DNA of 64,000 nucleotides, taken from contig JAJHTX010000003.1 of assembly GCA_032164295.1 (NCBI GenBank), positions 1,240,001-1,304,000 on the forward strand, in the 5' to 3' direction. The translations under genes and the position numbers were made by a program. Origin of the DNA: Inonotus obliquus. Lineage: Eukaryota > Basidiomycota > Agaricomycetes > Hymenochaetales > Hymenochaetaceae. Positions within the stretch are counted from its first letter, which is position 1. Every line of letters begins with the position of its first letter. The notes beneath the pieces are model-generated. The model saw only the letters and a program-made list of their open reading frames with translations. It was not told the DNA's origin and did no database searches. Below are positions 1-11,760 of the stretch, piece after piece.

Positions 1-3000
1 TGTCTCCTAGGTCCGACTCTGGTTGCCAGGTTGCTTCCTCGTATCCTACCCACTTTACCAGATATTGTAGTTTCCGTCGATGTAGTCGTGAATCGAGTAT
101 TCCTTCAACCTCGTATTCTTCTTCTTCATCAACGAGAACAGGTGGCGGTGGAGGTGCTTTTTTCTGAGATTCGAACGAGAGCTCGACCGCGGGTTTCAGT
201 AGGATTTCATTGAAGACAGGGTGAATCTTCTTCCACGTTTTGGGTAACTTGAGTTTGTACGCGCCAGCTCCAACCTTCTCAACCACTTCGTAAGGTCCAT
301 ACCACTTGTCCTCCATCTTCTTCGTAGGCCTTGTCGTTTTGATATTTCGTCCGTCCAGAAATACCTTGTCTCCTGGTACGAATTCTATGGACTTTCCTGC
401 GTGACGGTTGTGGTACTTCTTCATGTCGTCAGCTGCCTTTTGAAGGTTTTCTTTAGCTAGCTCGTGGGTCTCCTTGATCTGTTTCACAAAGTCTTCAGCA
501 ACCATGTTCGAGGATGACGTCGCAATGTCCGAAAAGTCGCCTAGATTCCTACCCAGATTTGCAAAGAAAGGGGACATCTTCGTTGCTGAGTGTTCTCGGT
601 TGTTGTATGCGAATTCAGCCATAGCCAACCAATTTGCCCAGTCCGACTGTCGATGATCCACATAGAGACGAAGGTACTGTTCCAGCTCCTGATTAACCCG
701 CTCGGTTTGTCCATCCGTCTGTGGGTGATACGCCGTCGATGGATTCCCTTCGATGTGTAGGAGCTTGTACAATTCCTTCATCATCTTAGCGTCGAACTGG
801 GTCCCTCTATCGTGGATAATCTTGCGTGGTAGTCCATGATGACGAAAGACGTGATCCCTGTAAATCCTAGCCATTCCTTCAGCTGTCAGCTTCGTCGTAG
901 TTGGTACCGCATGTATCTGTTTGCTGAAGCGATCGACAATTACGCAGATAGCGTTGTATCCTTCGGATTCTGGTAACTCTCCAATCAAATCGACAGTGAC
1001 GATTTCCCGTGGCTTGTCAGGTACTTCGTTCGGGTGCAGACTCCTAGCTCTCGTTGCCCTTGTAGCCTTCGTCCTTTGACACTTGTCGCATCCTTTGACA
1101 TATGTACGGATGTCGTAGAACATCGTAGGCCACCAGAACTTTCGACGAATGAGGTTGACGGTCTTTGTCATCCCAGGATGCCCAGCCATTGGTGAGTCAT
1201 GGTACTCCTTCAACACAAGCTCTTTCACGTCGTTCGGCACAAAGATGACGTTTCCTAGCTTTAACCACCCATCCTTCGGTACTACTCCCTTTGGTCTCTT
1301 CTTCACCTCCTGCTGCGCTTCCCGTACCCTTTCCAACACATCCTCCTGCGATGTCTGCACCACTCCTCGTACTAACCAGTCTTCTTTGATGAAGGTGACG
1401 TTCTCGTTATCGTGTTCACCTTTATCATAGTCCGCTCGTCTTGACAGGAGGTCAGCTTTGCCCATCGACGTTCCTGCTTTGTGAATCAACGTAAAGTCAT
1501 AATCAGCTAGTTCGAGTCGCCACCTTGCCTGACGGTAGTTCAGTTTCTGTGGTGACTTGAAGTAGAGGAGATTAGCGTGATCCGACCAGACTTCAAAACG
1601 TTGATGAGCTCCTAGCAAATACTGTCGCCATTCCCTAAGAGCTTGTACAATCGCGAGCATCTCTTTGTCATAGATCTCGTAATTTCGTTCAGCATCTGAC
1701 AACGTTTTCGACCTATACGCCACTGGTTTCCACTTGCCTCCTTGCTCCTGTAGTAGTACTCCTCCAGTTGCATAGTTCGATGCATCCGCTTCGATTCTAA
1801 ACGCTCCTTTGTTGTTCGGAATGGCAAGTACGGGTGGTTCGCATAGACGTTTCTTGAGCTCCTCATAGGCAGCCTGTTCTTCTTCGTCCCACTTCCATTC
1901 TACCTTTCCCGTTAGTTTCGTGAGTGGTTTAACAATCTCGCTGTAATCCTTGACAAATCGTCGTAACCAGTTTCCAAACCCTAGGAACTCCTGTAACGTT
2001 TTTAAGTTCTTCGGCACTGGCCACTCCTGAATCGCCTTGGATTTCTTCGGATCCACCCTCACTACTCCGTTGCCGATGATATGACCAAGGTACTTGACGT
2101 GGTCTGTTTCGAACTCGCATTTCTGAGGTTTGAGGTACAGGTTGTTTTTTCGTAAGACCTCGAATACTCGTTTGACTAGCTGTTGGTGCTCGTCTTGTCC
2201 TTCGGAGAAGATCAGTATGTCGTCGAGGTAGATGATGACGTGTCCTTCGTGTACGAGTTCTCTGAAGATGTCATTCATGAACCCTTGGAACGTGGCTGGC
2301 GCATTAGTTAAACCAAAAAACATAACCGTCGGTTCGAAGAATCCTAGGTTAGTCCTAAACGCCGCCTTCCACTCGTCACCTTCTCGAATACGGATGTTGT
2401 AATATCCCCAACGAACGTCGAGCTTCGTGATATAGCGAGAATCCCGGACTTTGTCGACGAGTTCTTGGATAAGAGGAAGTGGGTACTTGTTCTTGATAGT
2501 CCCTTCGTTTAGCTTCCTGTAATCCTGAATCGCTCGGAGGGAACTGTCTTCCTTTTTGATAAAAAAGAACGGTGACGCCATGGGAGATTTTGAGTGTCGA
2601 ATGCGTCCTGAGGCGAGGTTTTCGTCGATGAATTCTTGCAGCACCTGTTGTTCCTTCGGGTTGAGAGGGTATACCTTACAGTCGCTTGGTTTGAAGTCCG
2701 CCTTTAGTTCAATGGCGTGGTCCCAAACACGATGCTCCGGCAACTTTTCAAAGTTCTCCTCACTGAAGACGTCTGCAAACTCGTCGAGGTACTCTGGCCA
2801 CTTTGTCGCTCCCCTGACCTGCTTCTTACGATACTCTTCCGCCTCCCTTTCCAAGGACCAACATGTCTCCGGGCAACGAGTAAATGACATGACGCCCGTC
2901 TTCCAGTCAATTTCCGGATTATGCTTGCGCAGCCAGTCATATCCAAGAAAGACGTTAGTTGACGCTAGGGATGTCACCGCTAGACGAATGGTCTCTTCAT

Positions 3001-3622
3001 GTATCCCGTCGAAGATCATTTGCACTTCCACATACTCCGTCATCGAACCCTCCTTGTTGCCAGTTCCATCAGCATTAAAGAGTGGTATAGGACGAATATA
3101 GCGTTTGGTGGGGATCTTGTACCTTTCGACGAATCCTTCGTCGATGAGAGAACCAGTTGCTCCAGAGTCAATGAGCGCATGTGCATCCAACTCCAATCTG
3201 TCCGTATCGTATTCTTCTCCGTCCAGCTGCTGCATCTCCTGTTTATCTTCGGGAGTCAGTTGCCGATCTAAGGGATGAATGATGGTTCCGATGACATCTA
3301 GTTGGTATCCATTTGTTCGCCGCACAAAGACGGCTTCTGGTTCCTTCTCCTTAGGCTGTACACCTCTGTCACACATCCACGCATCATCGTAGTCATCGAC
3401 GTCTAGGTCGTCTTCTTTTTCGGGGGTAGGTATTACGTCATTCAGGATCTCGTGATTTTTTAACTCGGTGTATTGATGCGCATCTAAATACTGTACAGCA
3501 CGCGAGTTATAATTTAGAGAAGACGAGAGTCCTTGAGAATGTTGACCAGTAGTTACGACGTTTACTGCTGGTCTTCCGAAAAATCCTGCTCGACATTGAC
3601 GCCCTCGGTCTCGGTCGTAGCC
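1..3622 (-). CDS. Ty3/gypsy pol polyprotein (PR-RT-RH-IN-chromodomain), 3' end outside window
   Basis: The frame opens after a stop at 3623-3625 and runs off the window. An aspartic protease site (ALIDSGATGS) lies near 3140-3180. The reverse transcriptase catalytic box YLDDILIF is at about 2207-2230. An RNase H segment (IEADASNYATGG) lies near 1755-1800. An HHCC integrase zinc site ends in CDKCQ near 1080. The integrase core follows, with DLIGE near 975 and a HPQTDGQTERVN box near 690-740. A chromodomain (YLVKWVGYEEATWQPESD) sits at 11-64. I checked 2701-3622 codon by codon and found no stop; the rest was read by motif. The frame is -1 relative to gag and overlaps it by about 60 nt, so it is probably made by frameshifting. 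The domains supply polyprotein processing, cDNA synthesis, integration and chromatin targeting. Confidence 0.9.
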
Positions 3623-4665
3623 CTAACTTCCACAACTTCCTCGCTATACTCTTCTTCGACAAAGGCTGATTCTGGCAGCTCACCAAGCTGTTCCGCCATC
3701 TCCCTTCGAATCGTTGGGTCCATTCCCACGATGATCTGTCGTACCACCTGCCGCTTATCTGGGCATTGCGACGCAAAGTGTCCAGGCTTTCTGCACGCCC
3801 AGCAAAGCAGACGACGATGAGCTGCGTCGACTTCCATTGGAATCCCCATTCCAGGGTGCGTTCCTGGCTTTACTCCTTGTGCCTGCAATGGGGGACGTTG
3901 TGGTTGTGATTGCTGTTGTTGGGGTGGGGGTCCTGGGGGTCGACGATACTGAGTTTGAGGGTTTGGGGGAAAGTTTCGTACTGGTGGCTTATTTGGACGT
4001 AGTTGGGTTCGCAGCTGTTGTTCTACTGCATCGACAGCTAGCGCTTTCATTTTCCATCCATCATACGTCGTTGGCACCTTCTCCGCTCGCATAACTCCTC
4101 GAAGAACATCAGGGTTGACTGCTTGCTCTAGACGGTGGATGAGGACTGCATCATGTTCTTTGCTGGTGAGCTTCGCCGAGATCCTTAGTTGTTCGAAGAT
4201 ATCAAAGAATTCATCAGCAGTACGACGTCCTTGTACTTCTGAGTAGATTCGCTCTAACGCCTTAGATGCCTTGTGGGGATCTCTAAAAGATGCGTCGAGG
4301 GCCTCGACAAACTTCTTGAAGTCGTCAGGAATAGTCGAACTTCCATCAGTTGCTGTGTTGGAATCGACATAGTTCTGCGCCCATGTTGAAGCTCGTCCCG
4401 ACTTTAGATACGACAGTACGAATTTGATTTGGTTGACGTCGGTTCCAAACCTTCCTGGGTTCTCCGAGACATACAACAGGAATTCCCAACGGAAATCTTC
4501 GTAATCGTCGCCTCCATGATACTGCCTTGGCTTGTCAACAGATGGATTGTCTGTCGACATCAATGTTGCTGGTGCATTCATCGGCGTCCTTGGCTGTCCG
4601 ACTCCTGCCTGTGCCAGGGCCTGGGCAACAATTGCTGCGATCACGTCTGCTGTGAGGTGCGACAT
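3562..4665 (-). CDS. Ty3/gypsy Gag, nucleocapsid CCHC protein
   Basis: A 367-residue protein starts at the first ATG in frame and ends at TAA 3562-3564. The N-terminal half has a retrotransposon Gag-type helical region (for example YEDFRWEFLLYVSENPGRFG). A proline/glutamine-rich linker follows at about residues 230-275. The zinc knuckle CWACRKPGHFASQC (C-x2-C-x4-H-x4-C) lies near residue 288, and the tail is acidic. Gag forms the particle and binds element RNA. The same frame stays open upstream to 5101 without another ATG, so a longer product could exist if the leader is spliced or a non-AUG start is used. Confidence 0.88.
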   Translation of the reverse strand: MSHLTADVIAAIVAQALAQAGVGQPRTPMNAPATLMSTDNPSVDKPRQYHGGDDYEDFRWEFLLYVSENPGRFGTDVNQIKFVLSYLKSGRASTWAQNYVDSNTATDGSSTIPDDFKKFVEALDASFRDPHKASKALERIYSEVQGRRTADEFFDIFEQLRISAKLTSKEHDAVLIHRLEQAVNPDVLRGVMRAEKVPTTYDGWKMKALAVDAVEQQLRTQLRPNKPPVRNFPPNPQTQYRRPPGPPPQQQQSQPQRPPLQAQGVKPGTHPGMGIPMEVDAAHRRLLCWACRKPGHFASQCPDKRQVVRQIIVGMDPTIRREMAEQLGELPESAFVEEEYSEEVVEVRATTETEGVNVEQDFSEDQQ

Positions 4666-5535
4666 TTCGTCTTCAGGAGGTTCAACGTCAATAGGATCCT
4701 CAGGGGGTAGAGCAGGTTCGTGTGTCGACGGTGGTCTAGATATGATACTTTGAGGAGGATCAAATGCTCCTACGGTTGTTTCCTCAGGTTCTTCGCGTGC
4801 TGAGAATCTCGCAGCTGTCGACGAGGTTGGGGCGAAGGATGAGATGGGAGCGGGAACACTTGTCGGTGCGTGTACCCAGTTGTCCTTGGCTTGATCCCAA
4901 ACTATACGCTGGTCGGTTCCAGTGGATGTCGTATAGTAGAAACCTTGACGACTCGCACTGTACCTCCCTTGTCTGACCTGGCTGAGACGCTGACGCGCAC
5001 GTTCCGATACGGTATCTATTGTGGCAGTCTGACGGGGAGAGGATGAGCTTGTTGTTGTTGTCGACGAGCAGGGATTGTGTCGTCGAAGGAGATGGTGACC
5101 TTAAAAATCCAGAGGGGAATGACGAAAGAGATACGCTGGCTGCAGTATACTTCATTTGTCCGCTTCGTCCAGATACGGTTGCCTCTAAAATGCAACGTCA
5201 ATGTTAACGCCAGTGTTTACCAACGTACGATTGACTTCTGCCAACTGGAAGGGTCTTCTTTTTCGGTCTTAACGTCGACTTCCTCGATCTTCACTTCTAC
5301 CTCTTCTTCCTTAACTTCGACTACTGGTCGCTGGGGGCGGTACGTAAGCCTAATGTACTGAGCACGTCCTTTCCTGTCTGTTCCTACGACAATATCGTTC
5401 GGATCGTAGTCGAGGGAGTTAAACGGGATGATGTAGGACTTGGGCTTTCGGTACTGTCGGTTACGACGACTAGGAGCCAGGGTGACGAGTGAGGGTTGGT
5501 TACTTGTTATGAATCCAATACACGACAACGTTGGT
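4666..5535 (-). other. Retrotransposon leader with two open, ATG-less frames
   Basis: Between gag and the LTR the gag frame is open from 5098 to 4665. Another frame is open from 5532 to 5217 and reads like coding sequence (acidic, with a VEVKEEEVEVKIEEVDVK segment). Neither contains an ATG. A canonical donor GTACGT at 5228 and a pyrimidine-rich acceptor ending at 5029 would join the two frames in phase 0, skipping 200 nt. This would extend Gag at the N-terminus, but no initiation codon is visible, so the join is only a hypothesis. Confidence 0.35.
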
Positions 5536-5563
5536 TAACGTCGCCGGGCAGGGTTGAGGGTTT

Positions 5564-6024
5564 CTGTCGTGCTCGGGTAAACCCGGGTTGATGCGATATC
5601 GACCTGTTAGGGGGCGCTCGCAAAGGAGAGATGTTGATGACGAGTCAGACGTCGGTCCTGAGGGGAGACTCGACTCTTATGTTAGGACGGACGAGGTGGC
5701 AGTGCACGTTCGAGGCCTGTTCTCACGAAGGTCGTATGGTGGCAACCTCTACTGCGTCTTGGGGAGAGTACACAGTCGTCGGCGACGTACGTCTAAGGGG
5801 ATAAGCCTTGAGTAATGCACGCGTCTAGGAACAGTATACGACTAAGACGTCGTGGTGGTAAGTAGATTGAATAAACTAAGTAAGTACAAGAGAGGAATAC
5901 CTAAGACGTCGTGGTGGTAAGTAGAAGAGTCGAGTGGGGAAGACGAGACAAGATCTATCTACTTATATACACATGAGACGTGGGAAGGTATTACTCTAAG
6001 AAGGTGCTGCGCAGCAGCATAACA
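5564..6024 (-). repeat. Probable 5' LTR of the Ty3/gypsy element
   Basis: On the minus strand the block begins TGTTATGCTGC at 6024 and could end in CGACA at 5564, giving TG...CA termini. A good TATA box (GTATATAAG, about 5962-5970) lies about 55 nt inside the upstream end, as expected of a U3 promoter. The 3' LTR is outside the window, so both ends are inferred. The left boundary in particular is a guess, and I did not recognise a tRNA-type primer site next to it. Confidence 0.45.
5842..5925. repeat. 25-bp direct repeat inside the probable LTR
   Basis: The same 25 bases (beginning CTAAGACGTCGTGGTGG) occur at 5842-5866 and 5901-5925, 59 bp apart. They lie downstream of the LTR TATA box in the element's own direction, so they fall in the R/U5 part. 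Tandem motifs like this can arise by slippage during reverse transcription. Confidence 0.8.
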
Positions 6025-6049
6025 ATATAAACCAACAAATAACGGGGCC

Positions 6050-6240
6050 CGACGAGTAAGCAAGAATGAGTAAGGGTGAGTAAGCGTCATCGGGTTGGGG
6101 CGGAATTAGTAATGCAGTATTAGTAATATATCGGGATGGGGCGGAGGGAGTCATAAGGTATTAGTAATGAAAGGAACTTAGTAATATAATGGGATATGAA
6201 AAATAAGAAAGGACAAAAAAGGAAAAGTGTTCTTACACAC
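6050..6240. repeat. Low-complexity GAGTAAG / AGTAAT tract
   Basis: Just outside the probable LTR there are imperfect runs of GAGTAAG-type words and then TTAGTAAT words alternating with GGGATGGGGCGG. No coding potential is seen. It separates the retrotransposon from the deubiquitinase-derived repeat island. Confidence 0.5.
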
Positions 6241-6241
6241 A

Positions 6242-6300
6242 CTTGGACTGGACATTTGGTTCGGTCCAGGTCCGACCCTGGTCCGGACCTGGACCAGATG
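6242..6300. repeat. Fragment of GGTCC/GGACC-rich element (copy 1)
   Basis: This short block of alternating GGTCC, GGACC and TCCGG words is the reverse complement of about 11760-11824. It marks the outer edge of the left arm of the large inverted repeat. The remaining part of the element seen at the right arm (to about 11935) is missing here. Confidence 0.7.
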
Positions 6301-7335
<1,035 letters not shown>

Positions 7336-7339
7336 ATTG

Positions 7340-7545
7340 CGTACCTGCCAAACCGGTCCAGTCCAGGTCCGGACTGGTCCACCCCGGTCCGGAAAAACAG
7401 AAGGGAGCCGGACCAAGGACCGAACCAACCTGGACCTCAGCTGAACCGGACCTGAACTGGACTGGACTGTTGGTTCGGTCCGTGTCCGGACTGCGGTCCA
7501 CACGGTCCAGGACCGGACTTCGGCAACCCTAGTGGGCATGCCATG
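7340..7545. repeat. GGTCC/GGACC-rich element (copy 2)
   Basis: About 200 bp is made almost entirely of GGTCC, GGACC and CCGG words in both orientations. One end reads AGGGTTGCCGAAGTCCGGTC when taken from the right. The other end (ACCTGCCAAACCGGTCC) resembles it imperfectly in inverted orientation, as in a foldback or miniature inverted-repeat element. It is nearly identical, inverted, to 9325-9530. Open frames through it are by-products of the repeat. Confidence 0.7.
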
Positions 7546-7716
7546 CTTTCAAGTCCGACTCGCATGTCTTACCGTGACCTTCCCCATAGGCCTAAGAGTC
7601 GTGTAGTAGCCGAGAAGCGGCTTCGGGTTTCTCGTTCCAGTGCCTCCAAAATCCAACGTAAACCTTGCAATAAGCCGTTCTCCAAGCTACAAGTGAATCC
7701 ACGTTCATCCTAGAAA

Positions 7717-8766
7717 ATGACACCGGAACCAGAAAAAACGATGTCGGAAATGGATGTGGTCTCGCCAGACGTACAATTCCATCCTGATTACAACGACGCG
7801 CAAGATTCAGACTTGATCCTAGTCTCAAGCGATGGTCATGCATTCCGAGTTCACTCAATCATCATGAAACTTGCCTCCGACGTATTCAGAACCATGATAG
7901 ATGCAGCTCGCCATTCACCCTCTCAGCCGACATCTCAAACTCCTCCGAGTGCATCAAACATCATCACCAGTACCAATTCTGTCGTCTCAGTGGCAGAACC
8001 CATTGTCCTTCAAGAAGACGCCACCATTATCAAAAGCCTCTTGGATATAATCTACCCAAACAGATCATTCTTCAATTCTTCCACTTCTGCTTCCACTTCC
8101 TCCGACTCCGACTCCGACTCCGGCTCGGGATCATTCGAGTTCACGCATTTTAGAGATATCTGCTATGCAGCGGAGAAATACGAGATGCATGCAACGTTAC
8201 AAACTTTGCGTTTTTTCCTTCATCCTTCGCTCAACTCTTTTCCACCTCTCCTCGCTTTTGCGCTTGCGTCGCGATATGAATGGACGGAAGAGTTGCATAT
8301 GATATCGACGGAAACTCTCAAACTTGGTTTATACGCTAAGGATTTCTCTCAACAACTACGACTCATCCCTTCCAAAGGTCTTCTACAACTCTTGGAACTT
8401 CATCGAAAACGTAGGGACCTACTCGTTGCGTCTTTGGATACCAAAAACCGTAACGGAACACCTTATTCGATCGCCTGGTCCTCAATCACTTACACCAACA
8501 CACGTTGTCAAAACCCATCACAACATTCTATCACTTCCCGATGGACCATTCTCAAATATCGCCTATCAAAAGAAATGGAACGTAAGCCAGATGGTTCAAC
8601 CATCCGCAAACAGTCATTCTGGGATCGAGGGGAGTTCACCAATTTATGGGGAATGAAGTGTGCGGATTGTCCTAATGCCAAGGGAGACCTTGCAAAAATA
8701 TTGGACAAGAACAAGCTCAGAGCTGAGGTGATTCGTGTTCTTGACAGTCTTCCGAAAACGATCTAG
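7717..8766 (+). CDS. BTB/POZ domain protein
   Basis: A single-exon frame of 349 residues. The BTB/POZ fold begins at about residue 27 with DSDLILVSSDGHAFRVHSII and continues with LASDVFRTMIDAA. A later BTB part is FTHFRDICYAAEKYEMHATL (near residue 148). A low-complexity Ser/Thr/Asp insert sits between them at about residues 118-140. BTB domains mediate dimerisation and often recruit Cullin-3 ubiquitin ligases. Agaricomycetes have large families of such proteins, mostly of unknown role. The C-terminal half has a CADC motif but no domain I recognise. A second ATG at 7741 is an alternative start. The gene lies between inverted repeats and GGTCC elements yet has no stop or frameshift. Confidence 0.82.
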   Translation: MTPEPEKTMSEMDVVSPDVQFHPDYNDAQDSDLILVSSDGHAFRVHSIIMKLASDVFRTMIDAARHSPSQPTSQTPPSASNIITSTNSVVSVAEPIVLQEDATIIKSLLDIIYPNRSFFNSSTSASTSSDSDSDSGSGSFEFTHFRDICYAAEKYEMHATLQTLRFFLHPSLNSFPPLLAFALASRYEWTEELHMISTETLKLGLYAKDFSQQLRLIPSKGLLQLLELHRKRRDLLVASLDTKNRNGTPYSIAWSSITYTNTRCQNPSQHSITSRWTILKYRLSKEMERKPDGSTIRKQSFWDRGEFTNLWGMKCADCPNAKGDLAKILDKNKLRAEVIRVLDSLPKTI

Positions 8767-8808
8767 TAAGGTGAGTGATCGAATTGAAGATCTTACAAGA
8801 TCTGATTA

Positions 8809-9179
8809 CTGTATACGTCTGTACGGGTGAAACCAGACGGGGTGCGTTACAGCGACGAAATGGCCAACCAAGGCAGCGTTGCGCGTTACACACCCTGTTT
8901 AGGCAACCAGGCAACCAACGGAACATGCATTGGACTGTGAAAATTACAATATAACTTGTACTTTCTGTCGTATTAGACCTGGCCTTGCTGTTCGGGGAAG
9001 GTGAACTTCCTACTTCGGACAAATTGCTTGCGCTTTTGGTGCTTTTCTGAGTTTTTTAGTAATATATACCAGTATATACCCTGTAACACACCAACCTGGA
9101 CTCCGCGTTACACGTTACACCAAGCAACCCAACCAGGCCCGTGTTACCGTTACAGTTGCACCCGTACAGACGTATACAG
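8809..9179. mobile_element. TA-flanked inverted-repeat element, family 1, copy 1 (MITE-like)
   Basis: This 371-bp element has terminal inverted repeats starting CTGTATACGTCTGTACGGGT at both ends. It is bordered by TA on each side (8807-8808 and 9180-9181), matching a TA target-site duplication as in Tc1/mariner-type elements. The interior carries repeated GTTACA/TGTAAC and CCAACC words. It has no coding capacity. A homologous 369-bp copy with the same ends and TA flanks is at 60125-60493. It begins 42 bp after the BTB stop codon and may sit in that gene's 3' UTR. Confidence 0.82.
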
Positions 9180-9289
9180 TATTTGAAGACAGTTGGACCA
9201 TGCAATCAGGATCTGTTTAGCACACACATGCAGTTTGTCTATAATGTTTGTCTCCTGGTACTCCTTTCATTTCGGAAGGTTAGCCTCGG

Positions 9290-9318
9290 ACTTGATAGCA
9301 TGAGTCATGCTATCAAGT
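9290..9318. repeat. Perfect 29-bp palindrome
   Basis: Two 14-base arms (ACTTGATAGCATGA and its exact reverse complement) flank one central G. The palindrome directly precedes the GGTCC-rich copy 3. Part of the same sequence occurs beside copy 2 (about 7546-7560) without forming the full palindrome. Confidence 0.85.
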
Positions 9319-9324
9319 CTATGC

Positions 9325-9535
9325 CCACTAGGGTTGCCGAAGTCCGGTCCTGGACCGTGTGGACCGCAGTCCGGACATGGACCGAACCAACAGTTCAGTC
9401 CAATTCAGGTCCGGTTCAGCTGAGGTCCAGGTTGGTTCGGTCCTTGGTCCGGCTCCCTTCTGTTTTTCCGGACCGGGGTGGACTAGTCCGGACCTGGACT
9501 GGACCGATTTGGCAGGTACGCAATAAGCCTCTTCG
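9325..9535. repeat. GGTCC/GGACC-rich element (copy 3)
   Basis: This is the reverse complement of copy 2 (7340-7545) with a few substitutions. It begins AGGGTTGCCGAAGTCCGGTC and ends near ACCGATTTGGCAGGTACGCA. Together with copy 2 it brackets the BTB gene and the first TA-flanked element in inverted orientation. Confidence 0.7.
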
Positions 9536-9560
9536 GGCACGCTATGTCTTAGGCATGGTA

Positions 9561-10230
9561 CAGGAAAATACCGGTCCTTTAAACAGTACCGTTCCTTTGA
9601 ACACCATGGCTTTTCTCACTCAATTCTTCACTTATCATCTCATAAACATGCATGAACCAAAGGATAGTATGTATCACTGAGTCTGCAAATTTACAAGAAA
9701 TTTGAGCAAGCTGTTGAGTCTAGAAAAATTATACAGTGCTGATATTTGGTGAAATTCACAGACCTGAGTCGAAACCAATTCCTCCTGCAATTCCCCCTGT
9801 TATTTAACTGTATAGATAACCTGATAATCTAAAAGTATGCTACATAGTCTACTTTCACTCCAAGTTTCAGGGAGAAACTGCTGCTCAATCAATTAATATT
9901 GTAAGAAAATCTCAAGAGTGTGATAGTCAAAATGATCGGCGTGCTGACAAAATAAGATATCTCGGCAATTCATTACAACCGGAGTGTAATTGATATTGGC
10001 GTGACATTACGTCACAAGGTGTTCAAAGGAGTCGTTTTCTGTGACAGGGGCCCTTGTTTCTTTCCAGGTCCATATCTATTTTTCCAGCACACCTTCCGGC
10101 TTGGAAAAAAATCAGCATGTGTCTCCTATAGTATACTCCATGAAAATGTATTTTAATTTCTGAAAAGTTGTGTGTGGAAAGACCTGGGGGCAAGTTTGTA
10201 ATTGGTGTTTAAAGGAACGGTATTTTCCTG
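9561..10230. mobile_element. TA-flanked inverted-repeat element, family 2, copy A
   Basis: This 670-bp element has ends CAGGAAAATACCG...CGGTATTTTCCTG, extending inward over CCTTTAAACA. It is bordered by TA at 9559-9560 and 10231-10232. An internal motif GGTGTTCAAAGGAGT recurs near 10018 and resembles the terminal repeat. The interior is AT-rich with no open frame of note. A related element of 658 bp is at 45588-46245. With no transposase it would be non-autonomous. Confidence 0.8.
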
Positions 10231-10590
10231 TAAGTCACTCACCGCATTCAAGAGATTTCTTACGGGATCCGTCCAGATTATATAAAGCACACTTTCAGGA
10301 TCTGGAAATAAATATTGTAATTTTGCCTGTTTGAAAAGACGCCAGATGAAACTTCAAGGTGTGGATTGTTCTAGCACATAGTGTTACTTGATCTTACCTG
10401 GTCTTGTCAGATGGCATATGGTTGCTGACTTGACCTCACAAAGCAAGATACTAGGAAGGCTACCATTTTGTATCTTGAGACTGGTTAGTGTGTATATCAT
10501 CATCTGATTTTGCCCGATTGAGAAGGTCCTTGAACGCGGTGACTCCTTGTCTGTGTCATCATCTTTGTTTCTCTACTCTAGTCCGACCTC

Positions 10591-11759
<1,169 letters not shown>

Positions 11760-11760
<1 letters not shown>

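Larger units (their letters stand above)
1..6024 (-). mobile_element. Ty3/gypsy chromovirus LTR retrotransposon, partial at window start
   Basis: An LTR retrotransposon reads right to left. In order it shows a probable 5' LTR (about 5564-6024), an open leader, gag with a CCHC knuckle, and pol with protease, reverse transcriptase, RNase H, integrase and a C-terminal chromodomain. That domain order defines the chromodomain branch of Ty3/gypsy. The 3' LTR and the end of pol lie outside the window, so LTR identity and target-site duplication cannot be compared. No stop was found in the parts of the pol frame I read codon by codon, so the copy may be young and possibly competent. Its LTR boundaries are the least certain part. 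Confidence 0.9.
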
